Positions 18,849 through 28,507 of a stretch of DNA of 64,000 nt are shown in pieces (positions within the stretch are counted from its first letter, which is position 1; each line of letters starts with the position of its first letter). The DNA comes from Candidatus Gastranaerophilales bacterium (lineage in GTDB: Bacteria > Cyanobacteriota > Vampirovibrionia > Gastranaerophilales > Gastranaerophilaceae), in the NCBI GenBank assembly GCA_944325155.1, contig CALUYY010000006.1:62001-126000 (forward strand), read 5' to 3'. Both the position numbers and the translations under genes were made by a program. The notes beneath the pieces are model-generated. The model saw only the letters and a list, made by a program, of their open reading frames with translations. It was not told the DNA's origin and did not search any database.

Positions 18849-19370
18849 ATGCATAAAAACATAAAAATTGTTTTTATATGCGCATTTTTTTTGTGCGCAA
18901 TTATATTGCCTGCATACGGAAATGTACAGGCGGATTTTATTATTACAAAAGAAGATATAGATAATGCGGTTCCTACCGAAGCAAAAGTTTATTTAACGGA
19001 AAAAACGGAAAAAGAAGTAAAAATAATGGAAAAAAGACATTTTGCAAACGTATGCAAATTTGACAGCCCCAAATACAGAATAGTAAGGCTTGAAAAACAT
19101 CTTCTGGGAAGAACCTGGGAATATTCGCCCGTTGAAGAAAGAATAAGAAGATTAAAACTTGCAAGCCAAAGAAAAATGTTATCGGGAACTTCTATTCCCG
19201 TCGGAATAAGACAATATGTAAGCCCCGCCAGAATTTCAAACAATTCAACGCCCGTTTATGAAGATAATGTCGGAATTATTGACGGGTTAATGAGATTATA
19301 TGCGCCCGATGCATATCGCGCCTGGTCCGGACGGCAAAAAAGAATGTATGAAAGATATAATGACGGCTAA
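18849..19370 (+). CDS. Small exported protein with cyanobacteria-type 'LE..lLGr.w' motif
   Basis: A 173-aa protein with a signal peptide ('VFICAFFLCAIILPAYG'). The centre reads 'RLEKHLLGRTWEYSPVEER' then 'IRRLKLASQRKMLSG', a variant of the repeated 'RLE..vfGr.y....l..Rl..lE' unit found in many cyanobacterial and melainabacterial envelope proteins. The C-terminus is basic and aromatic. Function unknown; the motif helps place the organism. Its stop overlaps the stop of the asparaginase gene on the opposite strand by four bases. Confidence 0.65.
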   Translation: MHKNIKIVFICAFFLCAIILPAYGNVQADFIITKEDIDNAVPTEAKVYLTEKTEKEVKIMEKRHFANVCKFDSPKYRIVRLEKHLLGRTWEYSPVEERIRRLKLASQRKMLSGTSIPVGIRQYVSPARISNNSTPVYEDNVGIIDGLMRLYAPDAYRAWSGRQKRMYERYNDG

Positions 19371-20323
19371 AAATTAAAAACGTATTTTCCTATCGGGTTA
19401 TTATCTTCGGTTCTTATATATTCATCATAATGCCTCTTATCAAGCCAATTCAATTTGTATAGAGCTTCCAGGATTATAATTTCTCTTATTTTATTGTTAT
19501 CCTGCGCCATTTTTAAAAGCAGAAATCCTCCCGTTTCAATGTTAAAAACGTATATAAATCCGCCCGCACCCACTTTTGATATAAGGTTTTTATTTAACCT
19601 CATTATTTTTGTATCGGTTCTTTCACCGAAGTTGTCAAAACCGCCTATAACGTACGGATTGTTTTTATAAGCGTTGATTAAAGTTTCATTTTCTTTATCG
19701 TTATAATAATTGATAAAAGCTTTTATTATATCTTTTATTTTAAGCCCGTAAACGGGAACAAGGCATCCGTCTTTGGTTTCTGTCATATCGGATGTTTTTG
19801 CGTAAAAAATCAGTTTTTCTTTAATCTTTTTTTGAACGGGGTGGGAAAAATCAATATAATTTTCAATATTAAACCCTTTATATACGCAATAAGATAACAT
19901 CATTGAATGCTTGCCCGAACAATTGTTGAATACCTTTGATAAAAAAAGTTCATCATTATTATATATGGCTGTATTTAACGGTTTTATAGGGGGGCATAAA
20001 AGACAATTTTCATTTAAACCCGTTTTATTTAAAATCGAATGAATAAGTTCAATATGCAAAGGCTCGCCCGAATGCGACCCCTGCATAATTGCAAGCTCGG
20101 CATCAGTAAATTTAAAACGGTTATAAATTTTATCTTCGGCAAGAATAGAAGATTGAATCGGTTTAAACAAGCTTCTTAAAAAGAATTTTGAATTGTTGTC
20201 ATCGCCTTTAAATTTTATAATTTCGCCGTTTTTATCCGCAAGATACATAAGTGCATAAAATCTGTTATCTATGCAGCCCGAGCGGTAAATATCAACAAGA
20301 GGACAATAAAGGGGCAGATTCAT
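19367..20323 (-). CDS. L-asparaginase II family protein
   Basis: A 318-aa protein matching the thermolabile/Rhizobium-type asparaginase family (PF06089), unrelated to E. coli AnsA/AnsB. Characteristic blocks in order are 'FLRSLFKPIQ', 'IMQGSHSGEP', 'FNNCSGKHSMML', 'DGCLVPVYGLKI' and 'SKVGAGGF'. It would hydrolyse L-asparagine to aspartate and ammonia in the cytoplasm; no signal peptide is seen. It lies two bases downstream of the gene at 20326-21078 and is probably co-transcribed with it. Confidence 0.85.
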   Translation of the reverse strand: MNLPLYCPLVDIYRSGCIDNRFYALMYLADKNGEIIKFKGDDNNSKFFLRSLFKPIQSSILAEDKIYNRFKFTDAELAIMQGSHSGEPLHIELIHSILNKTGLNENCLLCPPIKPLNTAIYNNDELFLSKVFNNCSGKHSMMLSYCVYKGFNIENYIDFSHPVQKKIKEKLIFYAKTSDMTETKDGCLVPVYGLKIKDIIKAFINYYNDKENETLINAYKNNPYVIGGFDNFGERTDTKIMRLNKNLISKVGAGGFIYVFNIETGGFLLLKMAQDNNKIREIIILEALYKLNWLDKRHYDEYIRTEDNNPIGKYVFNF

Positions 20324-20325
20324 AA

Positions 20326-21078
20326 TTACTCTTTAATATTTAAAATTTTTCTCAAACGGTTTTTTAAAATTCTGTTTTCTTCATCAAGCCGTTTTATTTC
20401 TTTTTGCATTCCCTTAACAAGAGTTTGTGTTTCCGCTTCATTATGCGGTTTTACGAGCGAAAAACCTATTCCCATAACAAAGCGTTTTTTTGCGTCATCT
20501 TTAAATGCAAGCAGAATATTAATGTCTTTATCGGTAATATAGCCTAATTCTATCATTAATTCCGCCATTTTAACGGGAGTTCCGGATTCGTTTCTTTCTT
20601 TTTGAATTCTTATTGCTTTTTCCAATTGCAAAACATCAATTTTACCCAATCTTTTGAGCATTTCACCCGTTCTTATTTTTCCCGCCATAAACTGTGCGAT
20701 TGAAATTATTGATTCATCCTCGGGGATTGTAATAAACTGTAATTCAATCGAGCGCACAAAAATTGAACAGGTCTGCGCAAACGTCCAATAATTTGCAAGC
20801 GTAATTTCAAATAAATCATGAGAATTTGCGCAATTTTGATAGAACGTATAAAATTCATCGGGCAGTCTTTTTTCTCTTGTTTCAAGCTCGCTTTTACCGG
20901 CAAAGGTGAGTTTCGGGATATAATACTGCATTAAATTATCGCTTAATAAAATATCGGAAAATTCGGCAAGTTCCGCTCTTAATTTATCTCTTGTTTTAAG
21001 ATATAAAACCTGCTTTACCCAGAGAGGCAAAACGTCAATATTATTTAAAAATAATTCCGAGATGGGCTGTTGTCCCAA
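20326..21078 (-). CDS. Unknown protein with GspE/MshEN-type segment and C-terminal coiled coil
   Basis: A 250-aa cytoplasmic protein. Residues about 140-190 ('LKRLGKIDVLQLEKAIRIQ', then 'MAELMIELGYITDKDINIL') follow the pattern of the MshEN/GspE-N domain ('G.i...ql..al..Q......lge.L...g.i....l...l'), which binds cyclic di-GMP in some proteins. The last 35 residues form a probable coiled coil ('MQKEIKRLDEENRILKNRL'). The N-terminal half is not recognised. No ATPase domain follows, so it is not a secretion ATPase. Nucleotide binding is speculative. Confidence 0.6.
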   Translation of the reverse strand: MGQQPISELFLNNIDVLPLWVKQVLYLKTRDKLRAELAEFSDILLSDNLMQYYIPKLTFAGKSELETREKRLPDEFYTFYQNCANSHDLFEITLANYWTFAQTCSIFVRSIELQFITIPEDESIISIAQFMAGKIRTGEMLKRLGKIDVLQLEKAIRIQKERNESGTPVKMAELMIELGYITDKDINILLAFKDDAKKRFVMGIGFSLVKPHNEAETQTLVKGMQKEIKRLDEENRILKNRLRKILNIKE

Positions 21079-21204
21079 TGTATTATTTCCTTTTGTATTC
21101 TATCCTGCTTTTTTAATTATACTCTAAAGTATTCATTTAACAAATATATTAATGCCCAAATACATTATTTATGTGATAATTAAAAATATCGGGAATTGAT
21201 TATT

Positions 21205-22104
21205 ATGGAAGATAAACAACAAATTGCAATAATATCCGTTATTTCAAACAGCTTTTTAACATTAATTAAACTTGTATCGGGAGTTTTAACGGGGTCCGTA
21301 AGCTTATTGTCGGAAGCGCTTCATTCTTTCGGCGATCTTCTTGCCTCATTAATTGCGTGGGGTTCAATAAAAGAATCTTCAAAACCCGCCGATAAGGAGC
21401 ACCAGTTCGGGCACGGCAAATTTGAAGATATGGCGGGGTTTATAGAAGCCATTTTAATTATTGTAACGGCATTATTTATTCTGTATGTCGGTTTTGAAAA
21501 ACTGATTACAAAAAATTCAGAATTTACTTTTCAGGCGGATATTGCCGTATATATAATGATATTTTCCGTTGCAGTCAATTTTATCGTTGCAAGATATCTT
21601 TTAAAAAAGGGGCATCAAACGGATTCCAATGCGCTTTTGGGTGACGGATACCACCTTATGAGCGATGTTTATTCTTCGCTTGCGGTTGCAATCGGGCTTT
21701 TGGCGGTAAAATTCAGCGGATTTTATATCTTAGACCCCGTAATTGCCATTATAGTTGCGGTTATGATTTTAAAAACCGGAATTACATTAATTAAAAAAAC
21801 GGGCGACAGCCTTTTGGATTCTTCGCTTCCCAATGAAGACATAAAAATAATTGAAAATGTTTTGGAAAATTATAAAGATAGCGGCTTGAGCATTAAAACA
21901 ATCAAAACTTCAAAATCGGGAAACATTAAAAACATTGTTCTTGTCGTTTATCTTCCCTGTTCTTTAACTTTAAAAGAAACGCACAGATTGTGCGATAAAA
22001 TTGAAGCAAAATTGGAAGCGGAATTAAAAAATACAAACGTTATTATCCACGCCGAACCCGATTGCAAATGTTCAAAAAAAGAAACCTGCCCCGCTTTAAG
22101 ATAA
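21205..22104 (+). CDS. Cation diffusion facilitator (CDF) metal efflux transporter
   Basis: A 299-aa protein with six predicted membrane helices and a cytosolic C-terminal domain, exporting divalent cations such as Zn, Fe or Mn by proton antiport. The two metal-site helices read 'EALHSFGDLLAS' (HxxxD) and 'GDGYHLMSDVYSS' (HxxxD). 'HQFGHGKFEDMAGF' is the conserved loop between helices 2 and 3. The C-terminus ends in a Cys-rich tail ('HAEPDCKCSKKETC') that could bind metal. The ATG at 21205 is chosen; an in-frame TTG lies three codons upstream. It converges on rlmN with a 7-bp gap. Confidence 0.92.
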   Translation: MEDKQQIAIISVISNSFLTLIKLVSGVLTGSVSLLSEALHSFGDLLASLIAWGSIKESSKPADKEHQFGHGKFEDMAGFIEAILIIVTALFILYVGFEKLITKNSEFTFQADIAVYIMIFSVAVNFIVARYLLKKGHQTDSNALLGDGYHLMSDVYSSLAVAIGLLAVKFSGFYILDPVIAIIVAVMILKTGITLIKKTGDSLLDSSLPNEDIKIIENVLENYKDSGLSIKTIKTSKSGNIKNIVLVVYLPCSLTLKETHRLCDKIEAKLEAELKNTNVIIHAEPDCKCSKKETCPALR

Positions 22105-22111
22105 ATTTTAT

Positions 22112-23146
22112 TCAGCTTTTCCCCGACAACTGCCCGCAGGCCGCATCAATATCTGCGCCCCGCTCAAGCCTTATTGTTACTTTTTTGCCCGATGATTCTA
22201 TCAGATATTTAAAAAGCATAATGTCTTTTTTGTCGGGCTTATTTAATTTTATATCGCAGTCGGATAAAACCGGATTATAGGGAATTAAATTAACGTTGCA
22301 TTTTAAATCTTTCATATATGAAATAAGTTCAAGAGCGATTTCTTTTGTGTCGTTTAACTTACCTATTAAAACGTATTCAAGAGTTATTCTTTTGCCCGTT
22401 TTTTCAATGTAGTATTTAAGAGCTTCTTTTAATTCGGATAAATTATATTTATTTTCAACGGGCATAATTTGTTTTCTTAAAAGAGTGTTCGGCGCATGGA
22501 GCGAAATTGCAAGGGTTGGAATCAGGGGTTTATTTGTTAGCTCTTTTATCTTCGGCGCTATTCCGCAGGTTGAAACCGTTATTCTTCTTATTCCTATCTG
22601 AAGTTTCGAATTTATAATTTCAATTGCTTTATATACATTTTCAAAATTGTTTAAAGGCTCGCCCTGCCCCATAAAAACAACGTTTGTAACTTTTAATTTT
22701 GTATCCCTTTGAATTGTTAAAATCTGCTCAACTATTTCATAAGGGAGCATATTTCTTATAAACCCTCTTTGCCCCGTTGCACAAAAAACGCATCCCATAG
22801 GGCAGCCGATTTGAGAACTTACGCAGGCGGTTAAATTTCCTCTGTTATCAAAGCGCATTAAAACACACTCGGCAACGTTACCGTCCGAATATTCAAGAAG
22901 ATATTTTATTGTTCCGTCTTTTGAAACTTGTTTGGTTTTAATTTTGACATCCGTTATAATTGAAATTTCTTTTAATTTTTCTCTCAGCTCTTTTTTAACA
23001 TCCGTCATACAGTCAAAACCGGAAGCGGATTTATTGTAAATCCAATTTATTATTTGATTTATTCTGAACTTTTTATCGTCGTATTTTGATACAAAATCAT
23101 AAAGTTCATTTTCATTTAACTTTGTTAAAACAATTTTTTCTTCCAT
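22112..23146 (-). CDS. rlmN: 23S rRNA (adenine2503-C2) / tRNA methyltransferase
   Basis: Radical-SAM dual-specificity RNA methyltransferase of about 344 aa. The iron-sulfur ligands are the CX3CX2C in 'GCPMGCVFCATGQRG'. Other conserved blocks are 'FRINQIINWIY', 'SSQIGC', 'NVVFMGQGEPLNN', 'RRITVSTCGI', 'LAISLHAPN' and 'EYVLIGKLND', with the C-terminal methyl-carrier Cys in 'IDAACGQL'. RlmN rather than Cfr is supported by the intact block order and housekeeping context. The ATG at 23146 fits the family N-terminus better than that at 23164. It is divergent from trmFO with only about 30 bp between them. Confidence 0.94.
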   Translation of the reverse strand: MEEKIVLTKLNENELYDFVSKYDDKKFRINQIINWIYNKSASGFDCMTDVKKELREKLKEISIITDVKIKTKQVSKDGTIKYLLEYSDGNVAECVLMRFDNRGNLTACVSSQIGCPMGCVFCATGQRGFIRNMLPYEIVEQILTIQRDTKLKVTNVVFMGQGEPLNNFENVYKAIEIINSKLQIGIRRITVSTCGIAPKIKELTNKPLIPTLAISLHAPNTLLRKQIMPVENKYNLSELKEALKYYIEKTGKRITLEYVLIGKLNDTKEIALELISYMKDLKCNVNLIPYNPVLSDCDIKLNKPDKKDIMLFKYLIESSGKKVTIRLERGADIDAACGQLSGKS

Positions 23147-23175
23147 AGAAAAAGATTTTAACATAAAATATTTTT

Positions 23176-24501
23176 ATGGAAAAAGTAACAATAACAGGCG
23201 CAGGGCTTGCGGGGTCAGAATGCGCATTATATCTTGCGGATAAAGGAATAAAAGTCGATTTGATTGAAATGCGCCCGAATAAAACAACAGGAGCGCACAC
23301 AACGTCTTATTGCGCGGAATTTGTCTGCTCCAATTCTTTGGGCGCCGTAAATATAACGTCTGCTTCGGGGCTTTTAAAAGAAGAAATAAGGCTTTTGGGG
23401 TCAACTTTAATTAAAGAAGCATTTTCTCACTCCGTTCCCTCAGGCGCCAGCTTATCAATAGACAGGTTCGGCTTTTCAAAAAGAATAACCGATTTAATTA
23501 AAAACCACCCCAATATCAATTATATTGAACAAGAATTAAAAGAACTCCCGAATAAAGGGATTAACGTTATTGCAACGGGGCCTTTAACAAGCGAAGATTT
23601 ATGCAAAAGCATTATAGATAAAACGGGAACGGATAATTTTCATTTTTTTGATGCGGTTGCACCCATTATAAAAAAAGATACGATTGATTTTAATAAAGCT
23701 TTTTTTGCTTCAAGGTGGGATAAAGGGGATGCGGATTTTATAAACTGCCCTTTTACAAAAGAAGAGTATGAAAATTTTTATAGAATTTTAACAACGGCCG
23801 AAACCATTGAATTAAAAAGTTTTGAAGCAAATTATTTTGAAGGTTGTATGCCGATTGAAGTTATGGCAAAAAGAGGAATTGACACTTTAAGATTCGGCCC
23901 GATGAAACCGGTCGGTTTGTTTGATAAAAGAATACCCTGCGACTTTAAAAAACAGCAGTTTTATGCCGTTGTTCAATTGAGACAGGATGATAAAGAAGCA
24001 AATTTATATAATTTGGTCGGCTTCCAGACAAATTTAAAATGGGGAGAACAGAAAAAATTAATCCGTTCAATTCCTTCTCTTGAAAATGCGGAAATTACAA
24101 GATACGGCGTTATGCATGCAAACACTTTTATAAACAGCCCGAAAATTTTAACAAAATTTTTAAATTGCAAAAATAACCCGAATTTATTCTTTGCAGGTCA
24201 GATAACGGGAGTTGAAGGATACACGGAATCTATCGCAACGGGGCTTTTTGCGGGAATTAACGTTTACCGGTACATAAATAATCTTCCTTTAATTGAACTA
24301 AGTTCAAAAACAATGCTCGGCGCATTAATAAATTATATAACCTTTGAAGGTCATAAAAATTTTCAGCCCGTAAATTCAAACTGGGGAATAGTCGAAGATA
24401 TGGAAATTGATAAAAAAACAAGAAAAGATAAAAATTTAAAAAATACTTTGCTTGCCAATCGTTCAACAGATTGTATTCAAGAATTAAAAAATATGCTATA
24501 A
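23176..24501 (+). CDS. trmFO: Methylenetetrahydrofolate--tRNA-(uracil-54-C5)-methyltransferase
   Basis: Folate- and FAD-dependent enzyme making m5U54 in tRNA (441 aa). The N-terminal dinucleotide-binding motif 'ITGAGLAGSECALYLA' starts almost at once. Family blocks include 'EMRPNKTTGAHTT', 'FAEL'-type 'CAEFVCSNSLG', 'GPLTSEDL', 'FFDAVAPII', 'EGCMPIEVMA', 'RFGPMKPVGL' and 'FAGQITGVEGYTES'. The GidA-like fold and these blocks separate it from MnmG. It is transcribed in the same direction as pepA, 38 bp upstream of it. Confidence 0.95.
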   Translation: MEKVTITGAGLAGSECALYLADKGIKVDLIEMRPNKTTGAHTTSYCAEFVCSNSLGAVNITSASGLLKEEIRLLGSTLIKEAFSHSVPSGASLSIDRFGFSKRITDLIKNHPNINYIEQELKELPNKGINVIATGPLTSEDLCKSIIDKTGTDNFHFFDAVAPIIKKDTIDFNKAFFASRWDKGDADFINCPFTKEEYENFYRILTTAETIELKSFEANYFEGCMPIEVMAKRGIDTLRFGPMKPVGLFDKRIPCDFKKQQFYAVVQLRQDDKEANLYNLVGFQTNLKWGEQKKLIRSIPSLENAEITRYGVMHANTFINSPKILTKFLNCKNNPNLFFAGQITGVEGYTESIATGLFAGINVYRYINNLPLIELSSKTMLGALINYITFEGHKNFQPVNSNWGIVEDMEIDKKTRKDKNLKNTLLANRSTDCIQELKNML

Positions 24502-24539
24502 CACCTTTATAAAATATTTTGTAAAGGAGCATAATTTTT

Positions 24540-25994
24540 ATGAAAACAAACCTTCTAAAGCCCTTTGAAACAAATTCCGGGGTAATTATCACCTGCTTTT
24601 ATGAAAACGAAAAAGAATTAAGCGATGTTCAAAAAGCGCTTGATGAAAAATTTTCAGGCGTTATTAAAAATAACATCGTTAAAAATTTTGAAGGCAAATT
24701 CAATGAAACTCTTACATTTCCGCTTGAAAACGGAGTAAAAATTATTGCGGCGGGATTAGGAAAAAAAGAAGAATTAACATTGAACAAATTAAGAGAAGCC
24801 CTCTCAAAAACAATTTCGGCCGCAAAAAAATATATGAAAGATAATATTTTATCGGTTGAATTTATAAAAAAAGAAGGATTTTGCCTGAAGGGAACCGCAT
24901 ATACAACGGTAATTGCGGCAGGAATTGCGAATTATAAATTTGATAAATACAAAACAAAAAAAGATGAAAAAATTGAAACTTTAGAAATTTTATCCCTTGA
25001 TTTTGACGAAAAAATTGTTGAAGGAATAAAAAAAGCGGATATATTAAACGATTCAATGAATTTTACAAAAGATTTGGTTTTTGAATCGGCGGAAATTATG
25101 ACGCCGGATAAAGTTGCGCAAATTGCAAAAAATTTGGCAGATGAATACAAAATTGAAGCAAAAATTTATGATAAAAATCAATTAAAAGAAATGAATTTTA
25201 ACGCATTTCTTGCAGTCGGGCAGGGAAGCATTCAGGAGCCGAAATTTATTCATCTGACATATAAAAGCGAAAATCCGAAGAAAAAAATCATACTTATAGG
25301 AAAAGGTATAACGTTTGATTCGGGCGGATTGGATATTAAACCGCCAAGCTCAATGCTTACTATGAAAACGGATATGACGGGCTGCGCCACTGTATTAGGC
25401 GTTATGAAGGCAATTTGCGAAATTAAGCCCGATATTGAACTTCATGTGATGTCTGCTTTATGTGAAAATATGCCTTCGGGTTCAAGCTATAAAGTCGGGG
25501 ATGTTATAACATCCAAAAGCGGAAAAACAATTGAAGTTGATAACACGGACGCCGAAGGAAGACTTACTTTAGCCGATGTTTTAACCTATGCGGACGAATT
25601 TGCTCCTAATGAAGTTATAGACATTGCAACACTGACGGGCGCCGTTGTTGTTGCGCTCGGAAACAATATAACGGGCATTATGGGCAACAATCAGGATATG
25701 ATTGATAAATTTAAAAATGTTGCCGATATTCTGGGTGAACCCGTTTGGCAGCTTCCCATATATGACGATATGATGGAAGGTTTAAAATCCGATATAGCCG
25801 ATATGAAAAATACCGGCCCCAGAGGCGCAGGGTCATCCGTTGCGGGAAGATTTCTTCAAAATTATACAAAATCAAAAAATTGGCTTCATATAGATATTGC
25901 AGGCACCGCATACATCGATAAACCCTATAAAGAGCTTCAAAAAGGCGCAACCGGAGTTATGGTAAGAACGCTTACAGATTACATTATGAAATAA
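24540..25994 (+). CDS. pepA: Cytosol (leucyl) aminopeptidase, M17 family
   Basis: A 484-aa M17 aminopeptidase with two metals per active site. The variable N-terminal domain is followed by the catalytic domain with 'IGKGITFDSGGLDIKP', 'MKTDMTGCA', the signature 'NTDAEGRLTLAD', 'TLTGA' and 'GPRGAGSSVAGRFL'. The metal ligands Lys, Asp and Glu are all visible in these blocks. AAAGGAG lies upstream of the ATG. It removes N-terminal residues in peptide turnover and works as a hexamer in related species. It ends at a strong terminator. Confidence 0.95.
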   Translation: MKTNLLKPFETNSGVIITCFYENEKELSDVQKALDEKFSGVIKNNIVKNFEGKFNETLTFPLENGVKIIAAGLGKKEELTLNKLREALSKTISAAKKYMKDNILSVEFIKKEGFCLKGTAYTTVIAAGIANYKFDKYKTKKDEKIETLEILSLDFDEKIVEGIKKADILNDSMNFTKDLVFESAEIMTPDKVAQIAKNLADEYKIEAKIYDKNQLKEMNFNAFLAVGQGSIQEPKFIHLTYKSENPKKKIILIGKGITFDSGGLDIKPPSSMLTMKTDMTGCATVLGVMKAICEIKPDIELHVMSALCENMPSGSSYKVGDVITSKSGKTIEVDNTDAEGRLTLADVLTYADEFAPNEVIDIATLTGAVVVALGNNITGIMGNNQDMIDKFKNVADILGEPVWQLPIYDDMMEGLKSDIADMKNTGPRGAGSSVAGRFLQNYTKSKNWLHIDIAGTAYIDKPYKELQKGATGVMVRTLTDYIMK

Positions 25995-26020
25995 AATTAA
26001 TATAAGTTAACATTAAATTA

Positions 26021-26053
26021 AAAACGGGCAATTTTTGCCCGTTTTATTTTTTT
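26021..26053 (+). terminator. Intrinsic terminator after pepA
   Basis: AAAACGGGCAA and TTGCCCGTTTT arms around a 3-nt loop, followed by a T-rich tract. Confidence 0.92.
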
Positions 26054-26086
26054 ATTTCTTTGTGAAGTTAAATTTTTAGTGTGAAA

Positions 26087-26761
26087 ATGAGCGTTAATTC
26101 AATAACAAGACCCGAAATATCAAATGATACATATATGTCAGCCTTAACGGGCGCTGCCGTTGGCGGAATCGGCACATACGGCGCCATGAATGCAGGCTTA
26201 AAACACATTGCAAAAGGAACAACAAAAGCATTCGGTGCCGCCTCTTCGGAATGCGACAGTTTTGTTGCAAAGCATAACGGTTTAATTACAAGGGCGGTTG
26301 AATCAAAAAAAGGATTCTTCGGCAAAATAAACAAACTTTTAGGGAAAAACGTTCAAGCGGGAGATGACCTTGCGGACAAAGTAAGCAAAGCAACGGGAGA
26401 GGTCATTGACGGATACAGAAATAAAGCCGCAAAAAGTTTGTCCAAAAAATTCTCGGGCGAAGTCCTTCAAGAGAGCGTCGATAAATTAAGCAATAAAAAA
26501 TTAACAAAAGATATTTTAAAATCATATAAAAACGTAACCAAAACGGGAAGAATGCTTGCCGTTGCGGGTGCCGTAGTTTTAGGCACATTAGGCGGATGTA
26601 TCGCAAACAGACTTATTAAATCCAAAAAAGAAACTTCTGCCGTAAATGAAAATAAAACAACGGAACAACTTTATGATATGAAAAGCGATGCCTCTTTGGG
26701 CAAAACAACCGCCGAATATAACAGAGAAAAGAGGGAAAAGAAAGTAAAAGAAGCAAAATAA
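26087..26761 (+). CDS. Lineage-specific protein with Gly/Ala-rich and single-helix segments
   Basis: A 224-aa protein starting MSVNSITRPEIS, similar in style to the M-x-V-N starts of other lineage-specific genes here but lacking the F-x-G motif. A Gly/Ala-rich segment ('SALTGAAVGGIGTYGAMNAG') near the N-terminus could insert in a membrane. A Lys-rich helical middle follows, then a second hydrophobic segment ('MLAVAGAVVLGTLGGCIAN') before a hydrophilic Lys/Glu tail. The ATG at 26087 is used; a GTG two codons upstream is possible, and neither has a clear Shine-Dalgarno. Function unknown. It converges on mscS. Confidence 0.6.
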   Translation: MSVNSITRPEISNDTYMSALTGAAVGGIGTYGAMNAGLKHIAKGTTKAFGAASSECDSFVAKHNGLITRAVESKKGFFGKINKLLGKNVQAGDDLADKVSKATGEVIDGYRNKAAKSLSKKFSGEVLQESVDKLSNKKLTKDILKSYKNVTKTGRMLAVAGAVVLGTLGGCIANRLIKSKKETSAVNENKTTEQLYDMKSDASLGKTTAEYNREKREKKVKEAK

Positions 26762-26765
26762 CTTC

Positions 26766-27629
26766 TTAATTTTCTTTTGATTGAATTAAGTTAACGTCTA
26801 ATTGGTTAAAAGGAATTGATATATTCAATTCGTCAAATTTTTGTTTAACCATAATTCTAAAAAATCTGTGAACATTCCACTGCTGCATTGCATTTGTTTT
26901 AAAACGCACTCTTACAAGCATTGATGAATCATTAAAAGCGTCAATTGCGATAATTTCGGGTTCTGACAGAATATATTGCCCAAGATTCGGGTCATTTTGA
27001 ATTTGTCTGCACAAATCTCTTAAAACTCCCGTTATTTTAATAACATCATCATTATATGAAACGGGAATATCAACAATCGGATGTGAAAAATCTCTTGTAT
27101 GATTAACCACTTTATCGATTAAACCGTTTCTTACATAATGAACATCTCCGTTATAAGCTCTTAATTTAATCATTGCAAGATTGATTTTTTCAACCGTTCC
27201 GGTTGAATCACCGATTGAGATATAATCGCCGACTCTCAATTGTCCGCTCAAAAGAATCATAAGCCCTGAAATGATATCTTCTACAAACCTTTTTGCGCCA
27301 AAACCTATTGCAACGCCAAGAACACCAGCCGTTGCCAAAATCGGTTTCATATCAACGCCTAGATCGCCCAGTATGTTTGAAAAGAAGAAAAGAATTAATA
27401 TAATATTTGCGATTGAATTACATAAAACCTGAATTGTGTTATATTGGCGTTTGATTTCCGTATCGTGGATTTTTGAGACGATTTTATTGAAGAATAATTC
27501 AATCAGTTTTTTTGAAATAAATAAGAAGATAAAATAAAAAACAATTTCAAGTGAAATTTTTATAATAACCCCTATGTCGATTTTTTCTATAAGCATTTCG
27601 AGGTTTTTTATATCCGCAACGTTTATCAT
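26766..27629 (-). CDS. mscS: Small-conductance mechanosensitive channel MscS family
   Basis: A 287-aa inner-membrane channel that opens under hypo-osmotic stress. It has three N-terminal membrane helices, the third being the Gly/Ala pore helix ('ATAGVLGVAIGFGAKRFVEDIISGLMIL' region). The cytoplasmic beta domain follows ('GQLRVGDYISIGDSTGTVEKI' region, then 'RNGLIDKVVNHTRD'), and the alpha/beta cage ends the protein. Length and order match E. coli MscS. It stands alone and converges on the gene at 26087. Confidence 0.93.
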   Translation of the reverse strand: MINVADIKNLEMLIEKIDIGVIIKISLEIVFYFIFLFISKKLIELFFNKIVSKIHDTEIKRQYNTIQVLCNSIANIILILFFFSNILGDLGVDMKPILATAGVLGVAIGFGAKRFVEDIISGLMILLSGQLRVGDYISIGDSTGTVEKINLAMIKLRAYNGDVHYVRNGLIDKVVNHTRDFSHPIVDIPVSYNDDVIKITGVLRDLCRQIQNDPNLGQYILSEPEIIAIDAFNDSSMLVRVRFKTNAMQQWNVHRFFRIMVKQKFDELNISIPFNQLDVNLIQSKEN

Positions 27630-27768
27630 AATTCATCCTTTATTATTTAAAAAAATTATAGCACTAAAAAACAGAACCAAAGATAGGTAAAAAATCAACC
27701 TCAAGATTAATAAAAAAAAACCTGAAAATTAATAAACTGAATAAGAGGATGCGAAGGGATTTTTTATT

Positions 27769-28506
27769 ATGCAGACAATACAAAAAGCGATAGAAAATGC
27801 AAAGACAAAAGAAAACATAAAAAAAGGCGACGAATTTATGCGTATGCATAAACCCAAAGAAGCTTTGGGCGAATATTTAAAATCTTTGTTTTATGAAAAA
27901 AGAAATACAAAAAATTATCTCTGTGTATCAAGAGCATATAAAGAATTAAAAGAATACGATAAAGCAATCAAACACCTTGAAAAAGCAAAAAATATAGCGT
28001 CTTTTGATTATGAAATTTATTATGAATTGGGACTGAATCATCTTTTAAACACCGATTTTGAAAAAGCCACAAAAAATTTCAGAAAAACCATTAAGTTAAA
28101 CCCCGACTTTTTGAATGCACAGGTTCAATTGGCAATTTCCCATGAGCTTATGGATGAACCGGATATGGCATATAAAATTTATGAAAAAATTATTGAAGAA
28201 AAGCCCGATTTTATAATTGCCCATAACCATAAAGCCGGTCTTTTAATGAGTATGGGCGATTTTGAAGAAGCGGCAAGAATCTTTTTTGATATTTTAAGAA
28301 TTGATGATGAATATTACAGGGCATATCTGGGACTCGGGATTTGCTTTGATAAAATGGAAAAATATTCTTATGCCGTAAGATTTTATAAAAAATATATTGA
28401 AAAAAACCCCGAAGGCGAAGCCGTAAAATCCATTGCGTCAAGAATAATAGACATTTGCTCCGTTACAAAAGAAAGAGTAAATTGTCCTTTAAGAATTGCA
28501 AAATAA
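27769..28506 (+). CDS. TPR-repeat protein
   Basis: A 245-aa soluble protein made of about five or six tetratricopeptide repeats, for example 'YKELKEYDKAIKHLEKAKNI', 'LLNTDFEKATKNFRKTIKLN' and 'DKMEKYSYAVRFYKKYIEKN'. The Trp-less TPR consensus (small residue at 8, Ala at 20, Pro at 32) is easy to follow. Such repeats mediate protein-protein contacts; the partner is unknown. GAAGGG lies upstream of the ATG. Its stop is one base from the end of the convergent gene at 28508. Confidence 0.85.
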   Translation: MQTIQKAIENAKTKENIKKGDEFMRMHKPKEALGEYLKSLFYEKRNTKNYLCVSRAYKELKEYDKAIKHLEKAKNIASFDYEIYYELGLNHLLNTDFEKATKNFRKTIKLNPDFLNAQVQLAISHELMDEPDMAYKIYEKIIEEKPDFIIAHNHKAGLLMSMGDFEEAARIFFDILRIDDEYYRAYLGLGICFDKMEKYSYAVRFYKKYIEKNPEGEAVKSIASRIIDICSVTKERVNCPLRIAK

Positions 28507-28507
28507 A